In this document: positions 8,801 to 16,447 of the stretch, in pieces
Position numbering within the stretch: position 1 is the first letter of the stretch
Layout of the letters: every line of letters begins with the position of its first letter
Assembly: GCF_001682865.1 (NCBI RefSeq)
Contig: NZ_MAQX01000033.1
Location: 62,001-126,000, forward strand
Direction of reading: 5' to 3'
From: Bacillus sp. FJAT-26390
GTDB taxonomy: Bacteria; Bacillota; Bacilli; Paenibacillales; Paenibacillaceae
Length of the DNA: 64,000 nucleotides
The notes under the pieces: generated by a model
Told to the model about the DNA's origin: nothing
Database searches by the model: none
Seen by the model: the letters and a program-made list of their open reading frames with translations, nothing else
Made by a program: the position numbers and the translations under genes

Positions 8801-10263
8801 TAAATTCCTCAACTCCTCTACCGAAGCAAATTGGGAATAAAAAGAAAACAGGCAGCTTGGAAGTGACAAAGGTAGACAAAGACAATAACGCAACCGTCCT
8901 TGAAGGCGCTAAGTTCGAGCTATTCAATGTCGCGAACGTAAGCCTTGGACAAAAAACGACAGCGGCTAACGGTAAAGTTTCCTTCACTGATCTCCCGTAC
9001 GGCAATTATGTGCTGAAGGAAATATCTGCTCCTGCTGGCTACAGCATTGACGGCAGCGGTCAAGTAAATGTAACGATCAATGCAGCAGCTGTTACGCAAA
9101 AGGTTGAAAACAAAAAGATCCCTGTCGTTTTGCTTGGCAGCTTGGAAGTAACAAAGGTGGACAGCGCTAATATTGCTGCCGTTCTTGCTGGAGCCAAGTT
9201 CGAGCTATTCAATAGCGCGAATGTAAGCCAAGGACAAAAAACGACAGACGCCAGCGGCAAAATCACGTTTACTGATCTTCCTTACGGCAATTACGTGCTG
9301 AAAGAAATCTCAGCTCCTGCTGGTTACACAATGATTGGCAATGGCGAGCTGAGTGTAACGATCAATGCTCCAACAAATGCTAAACAAGTAGAGAATACGA
9401 AGATCCCGCTTGGCAGCCTGGAAGTGACCAAGGTTGACAGCGATAATGCTGCTATTGTTCTTCAAGGAGCGAAGTTCGAACTGTTCAATAGTGCGAATGT
9501 AAGCCTTGGACAAAAAACAACAGCCGTTAACGGTAAAGTATCCTTCACCGATCTTCCGTATGGCAATTATGTGCTCAAAGAAATCTCGGCTCCTGCTGGT
9601 TACACAATTAACGGCAGCGGCGAAGTGGCGATTACGATTCAATCAACCGTCGTTAATCCGGTTACCGTCAAAAACGTTAAATTCGTTGCGCCGGTTGTGA
9701 CGCCTAGCCCAGCGCCTACGGCGACACCGACACCGACGCCAACAAATAAACCTACGGCGACCCCTCCAGTAGTGGTGCCGACTGCAGTACCGTCTCCGAC
9801 GCCAACTGCTGCTGTTACTCCATCGCCAACAGCGTCACCTGCCGTATCGGCTACGCCGGCACCTACTACTTCTACTGAAAAAGAAGTAACAGAGGTCGAC
9901 AAGCCAATTGAAGGCGAAGTAGAGATTCCTGAGGATGGCACGCCAATTGGCGGCATTAAACCAGACCATGGCAAGGTTACGATCACGCCAGACGGCAAAT
10001 GGGTTTACACGCCGGATCCTGGCTACGTCGGCAAAGACAAGTTCTCGATCATCGTCATCGATAAAGATGGCAACGAAGAAGAAATCTTCTTCGAAATTGA
10101 TGTGGAAGAGCCGCCGCAAGGCGGAGTTATCGCAACGCCAGACGTACCGGTATTGCCTAAGACAGGCGAAGGCAGCTATCTGCTTATGCAGCTCCTCGGC
10201 TTCTCGATGATTACAGTTGGACTTGCAACACTCGTTGTGAAAAGAAGAAGAACAAGACGTTAA
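5854..10263 (+). CDS. LPXTG cell-wall-anchored adhesin with collagen-binding-like and SpaA/Cna_B repeats
   Basis: Surface protein of 1469 residues. A signal peptide (1 to about 31, ending AEA) leads into about five repeated beta-sandwich modules of 130-150 residues, each opening with a W-x-(I/V)-x-(I/V/Y)-N motif (near 202, 335, 478, 625 and 766), resembling collagen-binding adhesin domains. Four SpaA/Cna_B repeats follow (starting near 908, 1000, 1094 and 1187); each has the Lys of the KVD motif and the Glu of KE(I/T)xAPxGY that typically form an internal isopeptide bond. Then come a Thr/Pro-rich spacer (about 1280-1345), a small Ig-like domain, the sortase signal LPKTG (1434-1438), a hydrophobic segment and a basic tail. 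GGAGG lies 10 bases before ATG. No sortase gene is in the window. Confidence 0.9.
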   Translation: MKRRTIALMVAFLLIFQYVNFAGALKTAEAAGITDNIITKMKLTDKDTPSTVIASVYQSVYYVNPDIRVELGQYLTLNYEWELPENHTYKSGDTYTFQLPSQFVMYGGNISESSLAGTPSVGTYKVTNGTVLLTFNEEIEGSAVNGTLSFWNYFTEQSINYKTEVPIQFNIGDSITIPIAPKPGTTPIAKKGIADKSFNAENIKWTVDVNKNLQKVNDAVVTDIIPSGLTYKPGTLKVYKMDTDTNGVLSNPVLVTPLITEPTAPAYEMKIELGNIASSYRVEYETQITDITKANFTNTAVLKGSNISNASASDTVTNTRGKLLEKSGTYDESTQLIDWEIKYNFGEDTIANATLTDLFDNRHELVPGSIKVYPVADPVTGTAGAEIPAANYAIDTNVSSHPNYTASKNGFKLTFTNPNPITGAYKIKYQTRPSSNLYADATINNTVYSDTKQSSVNKTIKHHFVHKTNSNANYAARTIDWKVEINADKYNLYDLKFEDTFPTQLGALKLVPGSLVVKQNGVTVGNSVYTLAYNPVGDTATAKGFSLVLPDGNASYTITYTTEYDYVNTSYFSNANIAFTNNGKVIWKETPAGAVKEQTGSSTFTPNKNTQDNGYKKGSYNATDKQITWTIGVNYNSKTIAAAKVIDKLESVQKYEAGSIEVRKLVINSNGTTAQGAVVPASEYSVTNPDAANSNTLTVAFNHTITEPYQITFKTSLVNQFIDDTLIKNDALFSGTGFNEKTLHAEVTIPKAGEYVAKTGAQSDDSINWTIYINRGQSTVAGAKINDTPSKKQTLIKQSFKLFNTSVAADGTVNKLGPVNTNEYELVFTENTNPAIDSDETFELRFLNTISKPYILEYQSIIDAKDGEKVSNTASFTGNGVGTKIIDNPSEVRVALSGAEGNGSVYIGSLKIEKVDADDTSIKLSGAAFELTRNSNGKKSSGTTNAAGELEFNNLRYGKYTLKETGAPTGYNIDGNGIYEITINSSTPLPKQIGNKKKTGSLEVTKVDKDNNATVLEGAKFELFNVANVSLGQKTTAANGKVSFTDLPYGNYVLKEISAPAGYSIDGSGQVNVTINAAAVTQKVENKKIPVVLLGSLEVTKVDSANIAAVLAGAKFELFNSANVSQGQKTTDASGKITFTDLPYGNYVLKEISAPAGYTMIGNGELSVTINAPTNAKQVENTKIPLGSLEVTKVDSDNAAIVLQGAKFELFNSANVSLGQKTTAVNGKVSFTDLPYGNYVLKEISAPAGYTINGSGEVAITIQSTVVNPVTVKNVKFVAPVVTPSPAPTATPTPTPTNKPTATPPVVVPTAVPSPTPTAAVTPSPTASPAVSATPAPTTSTEKEVTEVDKPIEGEVEIPEDGTPIGGIKPDHGKVTITPDGKWVYTPDPGYVGKDKFSIIVIDKDGNEEEIFFEIDVEEPPQGGVIATPDVPVLPKTGEGSYLLMQLLGFSMITVGLATLVVKRRRTRR
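8575..9660 (+). repeat. Four tandem SpaA/Cna_B-coding repeats
   Basis: Units start at about 8575, 8851, 9135 and 9412, each about 275-285 bases. The second to fourth are nearly identical over long stretches (for example the segments encoding GAKFELFN and DLPYGNYVLKEISAPAGY), while the first is diverged. This points to fairly recent internal duplication of the stalk module. Confidence 0.85.
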
Positions 10264-10275
10264 TGGTTATTAAAA

Positions 10276-10316
10276 AAAGGTGGATCAGGATTATCTCCTG
10301 ACCCACCTTTCTTTTC
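10276..10316. terminator. Bidirectional terminator between adhesin and MinJ-like gene
   Basis: Arms 10276-10290 and 10296-10310 pair over 15 bases with one mismatch around a 5-base loop. There is an A-run before the stem and a CTTTTC tract after it, so it can serve both converging genes. Confidence 0.8.
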
Positions 10317-10334
10317 GTCCACAGGTTCTGCCAA

Positions 10335-11630
10335 TCAGCTCTCCGCTCTCTCCAGCGGAACATCGCGACGGTTCGACGTGCGCGAGCTCCGAAGCAGCTC
10401 AAGCAGCGATGCCGGCCCTGAAGCTGCATAATAATTAGCCTGCTCATCAGGAGCGAGTATTACGCCCAGCTGGTGATGCTCCCCCGCAAAGCGCGCCCGC
10501 TGCGCAAATTTTAATTCCCCGTCTAAATTCAACACTTCCAGCTTGCAAAAAGCGGAGTTTTGAACGAGCGCCTCATAAAGATCCTCTTTCGTTCTAACCC
10601 GCACGCCATTCACCTTATGCAGCACCTCGCCTGTAACGAGTCCCATCGTCGCTGCCGGCGTTCCAGGCACGATGCCCAGTATGCGCAAGCCGCGCGAGTC
10701 ATGAACGTACAGTGGCGATTGAGCGGCTTCTACAGAGCGGCTGCGCCAAATGATAGCTTCATGGAAGAGCAGCGACACCAGCGCTGCCAGCGGCAGCAGC
10801 ATAGGCTGCCACCAGGCTAATATTGCTGCACCCGCGAGGCAGATGCTGTATAGGAGCAGCCCTTTGGCTGCATGCTTTGCTTTATCTTTGGGCAGCAATG
10901 ACCGCGTCATTTCGGTAAAGCCGATAATCATAGGCAGCGCCACAAACGTCCAGCCCTGCGACCAATCCGCTCCAAACAGCGGTGTCCATGGCAACGCCGA
11001 CGTTGATGCTCCCGCTCCGGCAGTTGGCACAAGCATCAGTAGCGGTACGGGCCAAAAACCTTGAAGCATATAGCCGCCAACGAGCTTGCCTCTTTTTCCT
11101 TCAAGAAATAAAGGCGTAGACAACCGATCTCCTTGCCAGCGTACAAGGACAGCCTCTGCCAGATGGAGAAGGGCGACCAGCACAAGCAGCCCTGCTGCAT
11201 CGATGCTTGCCAGCGACGCTGCCGCTGATCCGAGAAAGTCCGTTCTCTCTGCGAGCGGCGTCCATCCAATGACCCATTGCAAAAGCGTGATTACTCCTGC
11301 GCTATAAGCGAAGCATAAGTACCTGATCCTTGCGAGCATAAGAATGGCGGCAACCGCCCATAGCCAAATTACCGACTCGCCTGTTAACGACACGCCTACG
11401 AACGCTCCTGCGACCGACACGGCTATCCCAATCAACAGCCCTGCCAGCAGCGCTTTAAAAACCAGGCCTACCCAGTTATGGAGCTTAACCGCGAACATTT
11501 GCCTCTCCATCCGGATTTGCCTCGTGTACTGTAAAACAATAAACAAAACCGCAATATAATAAAATGGCTGTGCAACCAATTGGACAGCCGCTTTTCCGAG
11601 CATTTCCAGCAACTCCATCGCCGTTTCCAA
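10335..11630 (-). CDS. minJ: MinJ-like polytopic membrane protein with C-terminal PDZ domain
   Basis: About 431 residues. Several hydrophobic helices fill roughly residues 15-325, followed by a PDZ domain (about 335-410, with GLRILGIVPGTPAATMGLVTGE and GEVLHKVNGVRV). In B. subtilis MinJ bridges DivIVA and MinD and keeps division from recurring at the poles; the same topology and the ctpB-minJ neighbourhood support that call, although residue-level similarity was not tested. TTG at 11630 sits 8 bases after AAAGGAG; an ATG follows at 11618. A terminator upstream separates it from ctpB, so it probably has its own promoter. It could also be called simply a PDZ-domain membrane protein. Confidence 0.7.
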   Translation of the reverse strand: METAMELLEMLGKAAVQLVAQPFYYIAVLFIVLQYTRQIRMERQMFAVKLHNWVGLVFKALLAGLLIGIAVSVAGAFVGVSLTGESVIWLWAVAAILMLARIRYLCFAYSAGVITLLQWVIGWTPLAERTDFLGSAAASLASIDAAGLLVLVALLHLAEAVLVRWQGDRLSTPLFLEGKRGKLVGGYMLQGFWPVPLLMLVPTAGAGASTSALPWTPLFGADWSQGWTFVALPMIIGFTEMTRSLLPKDKAKHAAKGLLLYSICLAGAAILAWWQPMLLPLAALVSLLFHEAIIWRSRSVEAAQSPLYVHDSRGLRILGIVPGTPAATMGLVTGEVLHKVNGVRVRTKEDLYEALVQNSAFCKLEVLNLDGELKFAQRARFAGEHHQLGVILAPDEQANYYAASGPASLLELLRSSRTSNRRDVPLERAES

Positions 11631-11671
11631 AGCCAACACTCCTTTGCTCGTTCCACATGTCCTTATAAGCG

Positions 11672-11715
11672 CAAAAAAATAAAAGGCCGACTCCGTTAAA
11701 CAGAGTCAACCTCTT
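11672..11715 (-). terminator. Probable terminator of ctpB
   Basis: On the minus strand GACTC and GAGTC pair, extended by imperfectly paired purine/pyrimidine arms, and a T-rich tract ending in seven T follows. It lies in the 105-base gap between ctpB and the MinJ-like gene. Confidence 0.6.
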
Positions 11716-11735
11716 ATTCATTCGACGCATGCGCA

Positions 11736-13193
11736 TTATTTCCTGCCTACCGCTTTAATTGCTTCATGGAGCTGAGTGTCATTTTTCTCATCTTGAATCC
11801 ATTTAATGACCGCTTTCTCCAGCGCTTCCCCGGTCTGCTTGTCGACCTGTCCCGTAGCCGGCAAGCTATGCTCCGTTTGGAACTTTTTAACGGCCGCCGT
11901 TGTATCGGCCCCGAAATAACCATCCTCGCGCTTCGGCTCGTAGCCAAGCCCGTGCAGCATAATTTGTACGCTTCGCACCTGCTCGCCCAGCGTATCCTGC
12001 TTAAGCGTCTCCGGCAGCGTTAATCTGGCTACCGTATAAAGATCCGGAGGCTTCACCTCAATATCCGGCTTAATCCCCTTCTCGTGAATCCAATTGCCGT
12101 TAGGCGTGAGCCATTTGGCAATCGTCATTTTCACCAGGCTGCCGTCCCCTAATGCCTTGTTGTAGCTCACTTGTACCGTACCTTTGCCGAAGGAGGTTTC
12201 GCCGACCAGCTTCGCGCCCGCGCTCTCCTGCAAAGCGCCCGCCAATATTTCTGATGCGCTGGCGCTGCCGTTATTCATGAGAACCGCGATCGGGTAGCTT
12301 TTGCTTTGCCCCTTGGACAGCGTTTTCTCCCGATTTCCGTCCCGATCCTCCACCTGTACGACCGTTGTGCCTTTCTCCATAAAGGATTGCGCGATTTCTA
12401 CGACAACTGGCAGCACGCCGCCCGGGTTGTTGCGCACATCCAGCACAAGTCCTTTCATGCCTTGCTCCTCAAGCTTAGCAAGCTCCTGCTTAAAGCGCTC
12501 AGCCGTATGAAGAGAGAACTGTCTGATCTCAATAACGCCTGTCCCGTCGGGGCGCAAGCTGCCGTATACCGTTTCCACATCAATATCGTCGCGGATGAGC
12601 ACGAGCTGAATCGGCTCAGAGAAGCCGGCACGCTGCACCTGAATTTTCGCTTTCGTCCCCTTGGGGCCGCGAATCTTCGCTACCGCATCCTGCAAATTCA
12701 GCCCGTCCAGCTTCACTCCATTCACAGAAAGCAGCACGTCTTTAGCTAATAAGCCCGAGCGCTCCGCCGGTGAGCCCTTTATCGGAGATACGACGACAAT
12801 ACGACCATTCTCAAGCGTCACCTCTGCGCCAATGCCTGTGAACGAGCCTTCAATCGATTCTGAAAAATGCGTCGCCACGTCCTTCTCCATATACACGGAG
12901 TACGGATCATCCAGCGAAGACATCATTCCGCTTACTGCGCCATCGAGCAGCTCAAGGCGATCGACCTTTTGATAATATTTTGTTTCGATTAATTCCAGTA
13001 CCGCATTGATCTTCGTCAGCTCGTCCTGCTTGAGCTTGAAACGCCCGCCGTCATCGGCTGCCGAGGCCGTGAGCGCAGGCCTTGACGCCTCGTCTGGTTT
13101 AATAATTTGGTCCGCGATCGTCAGCGTAACGAGTACGGATGCAATCATCGTCAGCATAACGAACGCAAATACTGTGCGTCCTTTGAAATGCAC
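11736..13193 (-). CDS. ctpB: C-terminal processing peptidase (S41 family), CtpB-like
   Basis: Exported serine protease of about 485 residues. In order: an N-terminal membrane/signal anchor (about 5-28), a PDZ domain (about 110-190, SPIKGSPAERSGLLAKD), the S41 catalytic domain with Ser in NNGSASASEI and Lys in SFGKGTVQ (a Ser-Lys dyad), and a C-terminal peptidoglycan-binding domain (GYFGADTTAAVKKFQ). In B. subtilis CtpB cleaves the SpoIVFA regulator in the sigma-K checkpoint during sporulation; the same task is plausible here because of gene order and spore genes. GTG at 13193 follows AAGGTGG at 9 bases, better than the ATG at 13214, which lacks a ribosome-binding site. Confidence 0.92.
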   Translation of the reverse strand: MHFKGRTVFAFVMLTMIASVLVTLTIADQIIKPDEASRPALTASAADDGGRFKLKQDELTKINAVLELIETKYYQKVDRLELLDGAVSGMMSSLDDPYSVYMEKDVATHFSESIEGSFTGIGAEVTLENGRIVVVSPIKGSPAERSGLLAKDVLLSVNGVKLDGLNLQDAVAKIRGPKGTKAKIQVQRAGFSEPIQLVLIRDDIDVETVYGSLRPDGTGVIEIRQFSLHTAERFKQELAKLEEQGMKGLVLDVRNNPGGVLPVVVEIAQSFMEKGTTVVQVEDRDGNREKTLSKGQSKSYPIAVLMNNGSASASEILAGALQESAGAKLVGETSFGKGTVQVSYNKALGDGSLVKMTIAKWLTPNGNWIHEKGIKPDIEVKPPDLYTVARLTLPETLKQDTLGEQVRSVQIMLHGLGYEPKREDGYFGADTTAAVKKFQTEHSLPATGQVDKQTGEALEKAVIKWIQDEKNDTQLHEAIKAVGRK

Positions 13194-13326
13194 CGGTCTA
13201 CACCACCTTCTCATCTTACACGGTCTTATTTAAGACCATCCTAGTATATGACAATTCGCTTACAATTATTTGTATTTTAGGGTGAAGATGATCCACGCAA
13301 AATTTGGGGGATGTTATAGTTCAAAC

Positions 13327-13350
13327 GAGGCAGCCACAATGGGCTGCCTC
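13327..13350 (-). terminator. Hairpin ending the ftsE-ftsX-M23 operon
   Basis: A perfect 9-base inverted repeat, GAGGCAGCC / GGCTGCCTC, with a 6-base loop, just downstream of the M23 gene. The minus-strand tail (GTTTGAAC) is only weakly T-rich, so termination may be partial. Confidence 0.5.
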
Positions 13351-13379
13351 TAGTTGTTCCAATATGAATGAATGAGCGC

Positions 13380-14639
13380 TTATTTTAAATAGCTGCTTGG
13401 GTTAACCGGCGTTTCGTTTTTGCGAACCTCAAAATGCAAATGCGGTCCAGTCGAGTTGCCCGTGCTGCCAACCTCGGCGATTTTCTGGCCTTTCGACACC
13501 TTATCGCCTTTGTCGACCTTGATGCCGCCGTTGCGAATATGGCCGTATAACGTCCACAAGCCATTGCCGTGATCAATGATGACACAGTTGCCGTAGGTGC
13601 TCCATGCCTGCGCGACAAGAACTACGCCGTCCTCCGCCGCGTAAATATCCGTACCCTGCGGTGCGGCAAAATCGATTCCCGTATGCGTGTGCTTCTTGCC
13701 GGTAATCGGGTGAACCCGCGTGCCAAAGTTCGAGCTTATCCGGTAGCTGTCCCTGATCGGCATGCCCAGCTTGCCGCCCGAATAAGGGTTCGTTATTCTG
13801 TTTTTCTCCGCATTCAGCTTGGATACTTTAGCGGCAAGGGCCATCAATAGATCCTCTTGCTCCTTGCTAATTCCTTCAAGCTCCTCCAGCGTGCTGTCGA
13901 TTTGCTGAAGCTTGCTGTCCAGCTGTTTAATATTGCTCTTATAGCTCGCTATCATCAGTTCCTTCTCTTGTTCCTTCTTCACAAGATGGGCTTCATACAG
14001 CTTGAGCTTCTCATAAATGGCCGTCACTTCGGCAAATTGCTTCTCAACCTCAACTTTTTTGAGGGCAACAAGCTCCTTCTCTTCCCGCTGCTCTGCCAAA
14101 ATATCGCGATCCTGCGACAGAATCGATTGGAGCGCGTCAAAGCGGTCGATAAAATCAGTAAAGCTCGTCGCGCTGAGCAGCACGTCCATGTACGAAACAA
14201 ATCCGTTTGTGTACATGAGGCGCATACGGGATTGCAATAGCTCATCGCGCGTTTTCACGCGCTCCTCGGCCTGCTCCAGCTCAAGTCCTGTCTGCAGCAG
14301 TTCCTCTTCCTTCGCTTCGCTTTGCGCCTGCGTTTTCGTTTTGTTAATGACGACATTATCGATCTCCGACATTAAGTTAGCAATAGAAGCCTCCGCTTCC
14401 GATTTCTTGCCTTCAATATCAATCTTCTCGCTCTTGGCGCTGGTAGCCTGTTGATGAGCGCTTGCCGCTTGCTGCTCCGCTTTGGCAGCGCGTCTCTCCG
14501 CCGCTTTCATTTCCGCCTTTGCGGCTGCAATTTGTTTCTTGATATCGTTAAGGGAAGCAGCTTCTCCGCCTGTTGGCTGCAATACAAACACCGTGAGCAT
14601 CATCGTAACTGTGAATAGTACCCATTTCTTCTTCTTCAC
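13380..14639 (-). CDS. M23-family murein hydrolase / EnvC-like activator with coiled coil
   Basis: Exported protein of about 419 residues. A signal peptide (about 1-28, ending GEAA) leads into a long Ala/Glu/Lys-rich coiled coil (about 30-260) and a C-terminal LytM/M23 domain (about 295-419). The zinc ligands appear intact: the HTGIDFAAP motif (H-x3-D) and HLHFEV (H-x-H), so it may be an active endopeptidase rather than a degenerate activator. Following ftsE and ftsX directly, it fits the FtsEX-controlled wall-hydrolase role known for CwlO, EnvC and PcsB. GTG at 14639 is chosen because AGGTGG lies 8 bases ahead; the frame stays open to 14651. Confidence 0.9.
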   Translation of the reverse strand: MKKKKWVLFTVTMMLTVFVLQPTGGEAASLNDIKKQIAAAKAEMKAAERRAAKAEQQAASAHQQATSAKSEKIDIEGKKSEAEASIANLMSEIDNVVINKTKTQAQSEAKEEELLQTGLELEQAEERVKTRDELLQSRMRLMYTNGFVSYMDVLLSATSFTDFIDRFDALQSILSQDRDILAEQREEKELVALKKVEVEKQFAEVTAIYEKLKLYEAHLVKKEQEKELMIASYKSNIKQLDSKLQQIDSTLEELEGISKEQEDLLMALAAKVSKLNAEKNRITNPYSGGKLGMPIRDSYRISSNFGTRVHPITGKKHTHTGIDFAAPQGTDIYAAEDGVVLVAQAWSTYGNCVIIDHGNGLWTLYGHIRNGGIKVDKGDKVSKGQKIAEVGSTGNSTGPHLHFEVRKNETPVNPSSYLK

Positions 14640-14651
14640 GTTCGCGTCCAC

Positions 14652-15569
14652 CTACACTTTCAAATACTTGCGTATCGAAATCGTACTGCCCCAAACACCG
14701 ATCAAAGTACCCAGCCCTATAAGCAGCGTTCCGGTCATCAGGCCGGAATCCTCTATCGTGACAAGCTTTATCATCATGAGTGACAGTTCCATTTGCGTAA
14801 ACTTTACAAGCTGCGAATAACCCGCCAATACCGCTATCGTTGTAATGACCGAGCTAATGATGCCAATTAATGCGCCTTCAATAAAAAACGGCCAGCGAAT
14901 AAAGGAATTTGTTGCTCCGACCAGCTTCATGATGCCGATTTCCCGGCGCCGTGCAATAATCGTCATTTTGATCGTGTTAGAGATGAGGAACATAGCAGTT
15001 ACTGACAAACCGATAACGACGACGATTCCTATGTAACGAACAGCGTTTGTAATTTTGAATAATGTTTCTACCGTGCCTTGCCCATATTTGATTTTGGCAA
15101 TCGGGATAAGCTCGTCTGCTTTATTGATCGCGTCGATCTGCTTGGCTGCCGCTTCGATCGATTGCGGATCGTAAACCTCTACCGTAAAGGAATCCGGCAG
15201 CGGATTTTTTTCTTTTTCATAACCGTCAAGCAAATCCTTGTTCTCGTCGCCCAGGTTTTTGCGAAGCAGCTCCAGTCCCTCTGCTTTGGACACAAACGTT
15301 ACTTTGCTTACCTCGGTAAGGTTGCCGATTTTATTTTGCAGCTCCGTTATTTTCGCTTTATCGACATTAAGTTGCAGGAATACGCGAATTTGCACCTGGC
15401 TTTCAATTTGTGACGCCATATGGTTCACGTTCAAAGCCAGCAATAAAAAGATGCCAAGAATGAACAAAGAAATAAAAATGGAGCTCATGGAAGCAAACGA
15501 CATCCAACCGTTTCGAATGATGTTTTTGGCGCCTTCCCGGAGATGACGGAGTATGGTTCTAAGCTTCAT
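14652..15569 (-). CDS. ftsX: Cell division ABC transporter permease FtsX
   Basis: Polytopic membrane partner of FtsE that relays ATP hydrolysis to wall hydrolases outside the cell. 305 residues from ATG 15569 (MKLRTILRHLREGAKNI), preceded by GGGGAG at about 7 bases; it overlaps the end of ftsE by 11 bases, so the two are translationally coupled. One N-terminal membrane helix (about 22-45), an extracellular loop (about 50-160), then three helices including the conserved ISNTIKMTIIARRREIGIMK turn of MacB/FtsX permeases. The M23 gene follows within 12 bases, giving a complete FtsEX-hydrolase unit. Confidence 0.96.
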   Translation of the reverse strand: MKLRTILRHLREGAKNIIRNGWMSFASMSSIFISLFILGIFLLLALNVNHMASQIESQVQIRVFLQLNVDKAKITELQNKIGNLTEVSKVTFVSKAEGLELLRKNLGDENKDLLDGYEKEKNPLPDSFTVEVYDPQSIEAAAKQIDAINKADELIPIAKIKYGQGTVETLFKITNAVRYIGIVVVIGLSVTAMFLISNTIKMTIIARRREIGIMKLVGATNSFIRWPFFIEGALIGIISSVITTIAVLAGYSQLVKFTQMELSLMMIKLVTIEDSGLMTGTLLIGLGTLIGVWGSTISIRKYLKV

Positions 15570-16245
15570 AACCGTACTCCCCTCTTGCTTCATCACGAAC
15601 GATATTGCCGTTTTCGATAGCAATGACGCGCTTGCGCATGGAGTTGACGATATCTTTGTTGTGTGTGGCCATTATGATCGTTGCGCCGCGAAAATTGATT
15701 TCTTCGAGAAGGTTCATAATGCCTAGCGATGTTTCCGGGTCCAAGTTGCCTGTAGGCTCGTCCGCTACGATAACCGATGGGTTATTGACGATCGCCCGCG
15801 CGATCGATACCCGCTGCTGCTCGCCGCCCGACAGCTGCGATGGCAGGCTTGTATGCTTATGCTTCAGTCCGACGAGGTCGAGCACTTCCATCGTCCGTTT
15901 CTTGATTACACGAGTCGGCGCTTCGATTACTTCCATGGCGAAAGCGACATTTTCATATACGGTTAGTTTGGGTAATAGTCTAAAGTCCTGAAAAATAACG
16001 CCAATATTACGTCTTACAAAAGGAATTTTGCGCGGCTTCAGCTTGCCTATGTTAAATCCGTTAACTGATAGCTGTCCTTTGGTCGGTACTTCCTCGCGAT
16101 AGATGAGTTTCATGAATGTCGATTTACCTGCACCTGATGGTCCTACTAGATAAACAAATTCATTACGATCTATACGAACGGAGACGCCTCTTAACGCATG
16201 CGTTCCGTCGATGTACGTTTTCCATATGTCTTGCATCTCAATCAC
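15559..16245 (-). CDS. ftsE: Cell division ATP-binding protein FtsE
   Basis: ABC ATPase of the FtsEX complex, on the inner face of the membrane. 228 residues, the usual length. Walker A GPSGAGKST is at 35-43, the signature LSGGEQQR near 141, and Walker B VIVADEPTGNLD follows, with the switch histidine in ATHNKD. GTG at 16245 is the start. First gene of ftsE-ftsX-M23; in Bacillus this system drives the CwlO hydrolase for cell elongation. Confidence 0.97.
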   Translation of the reverse strand: MIEMQDIWKTYIDGTHALRGVSVRIDRNEFVYLVGPSGAGKSTFMKLIYREEVPTKGQLSVNGFNIGKLKPRKIPFVRRNIGVIFQDFRLLPKLTVYENVAFAMEVIEAPTRVIKKRTMEVLDLVGLKHKHTSLPSQLSGGEQQRVSIARAIVNNPSVIVADEPTGNLDPETSLGIMNLLEEINFRGATIIMATHNKDIVNSMRKRVIAIENGNIVRDEARGEYGYEA

Positions 16246-16447
16246 ATTATCACATCCTGTTAATAGTCAGTAGTACTATTTCGACAGTTTGTGCTGAATT
16301 CCTTCATAAGAAGCTGGCAATCCTCATTTTTCACAAATCTCATAAATATCCAAATGTCGAAACGAACTCAACTTTCTGAATAGACAAAATTACAGGGCAA
16401 CGCGCATATACATGTAAGACTGTCCTTGTTTAAACACGCAGAAAGGA

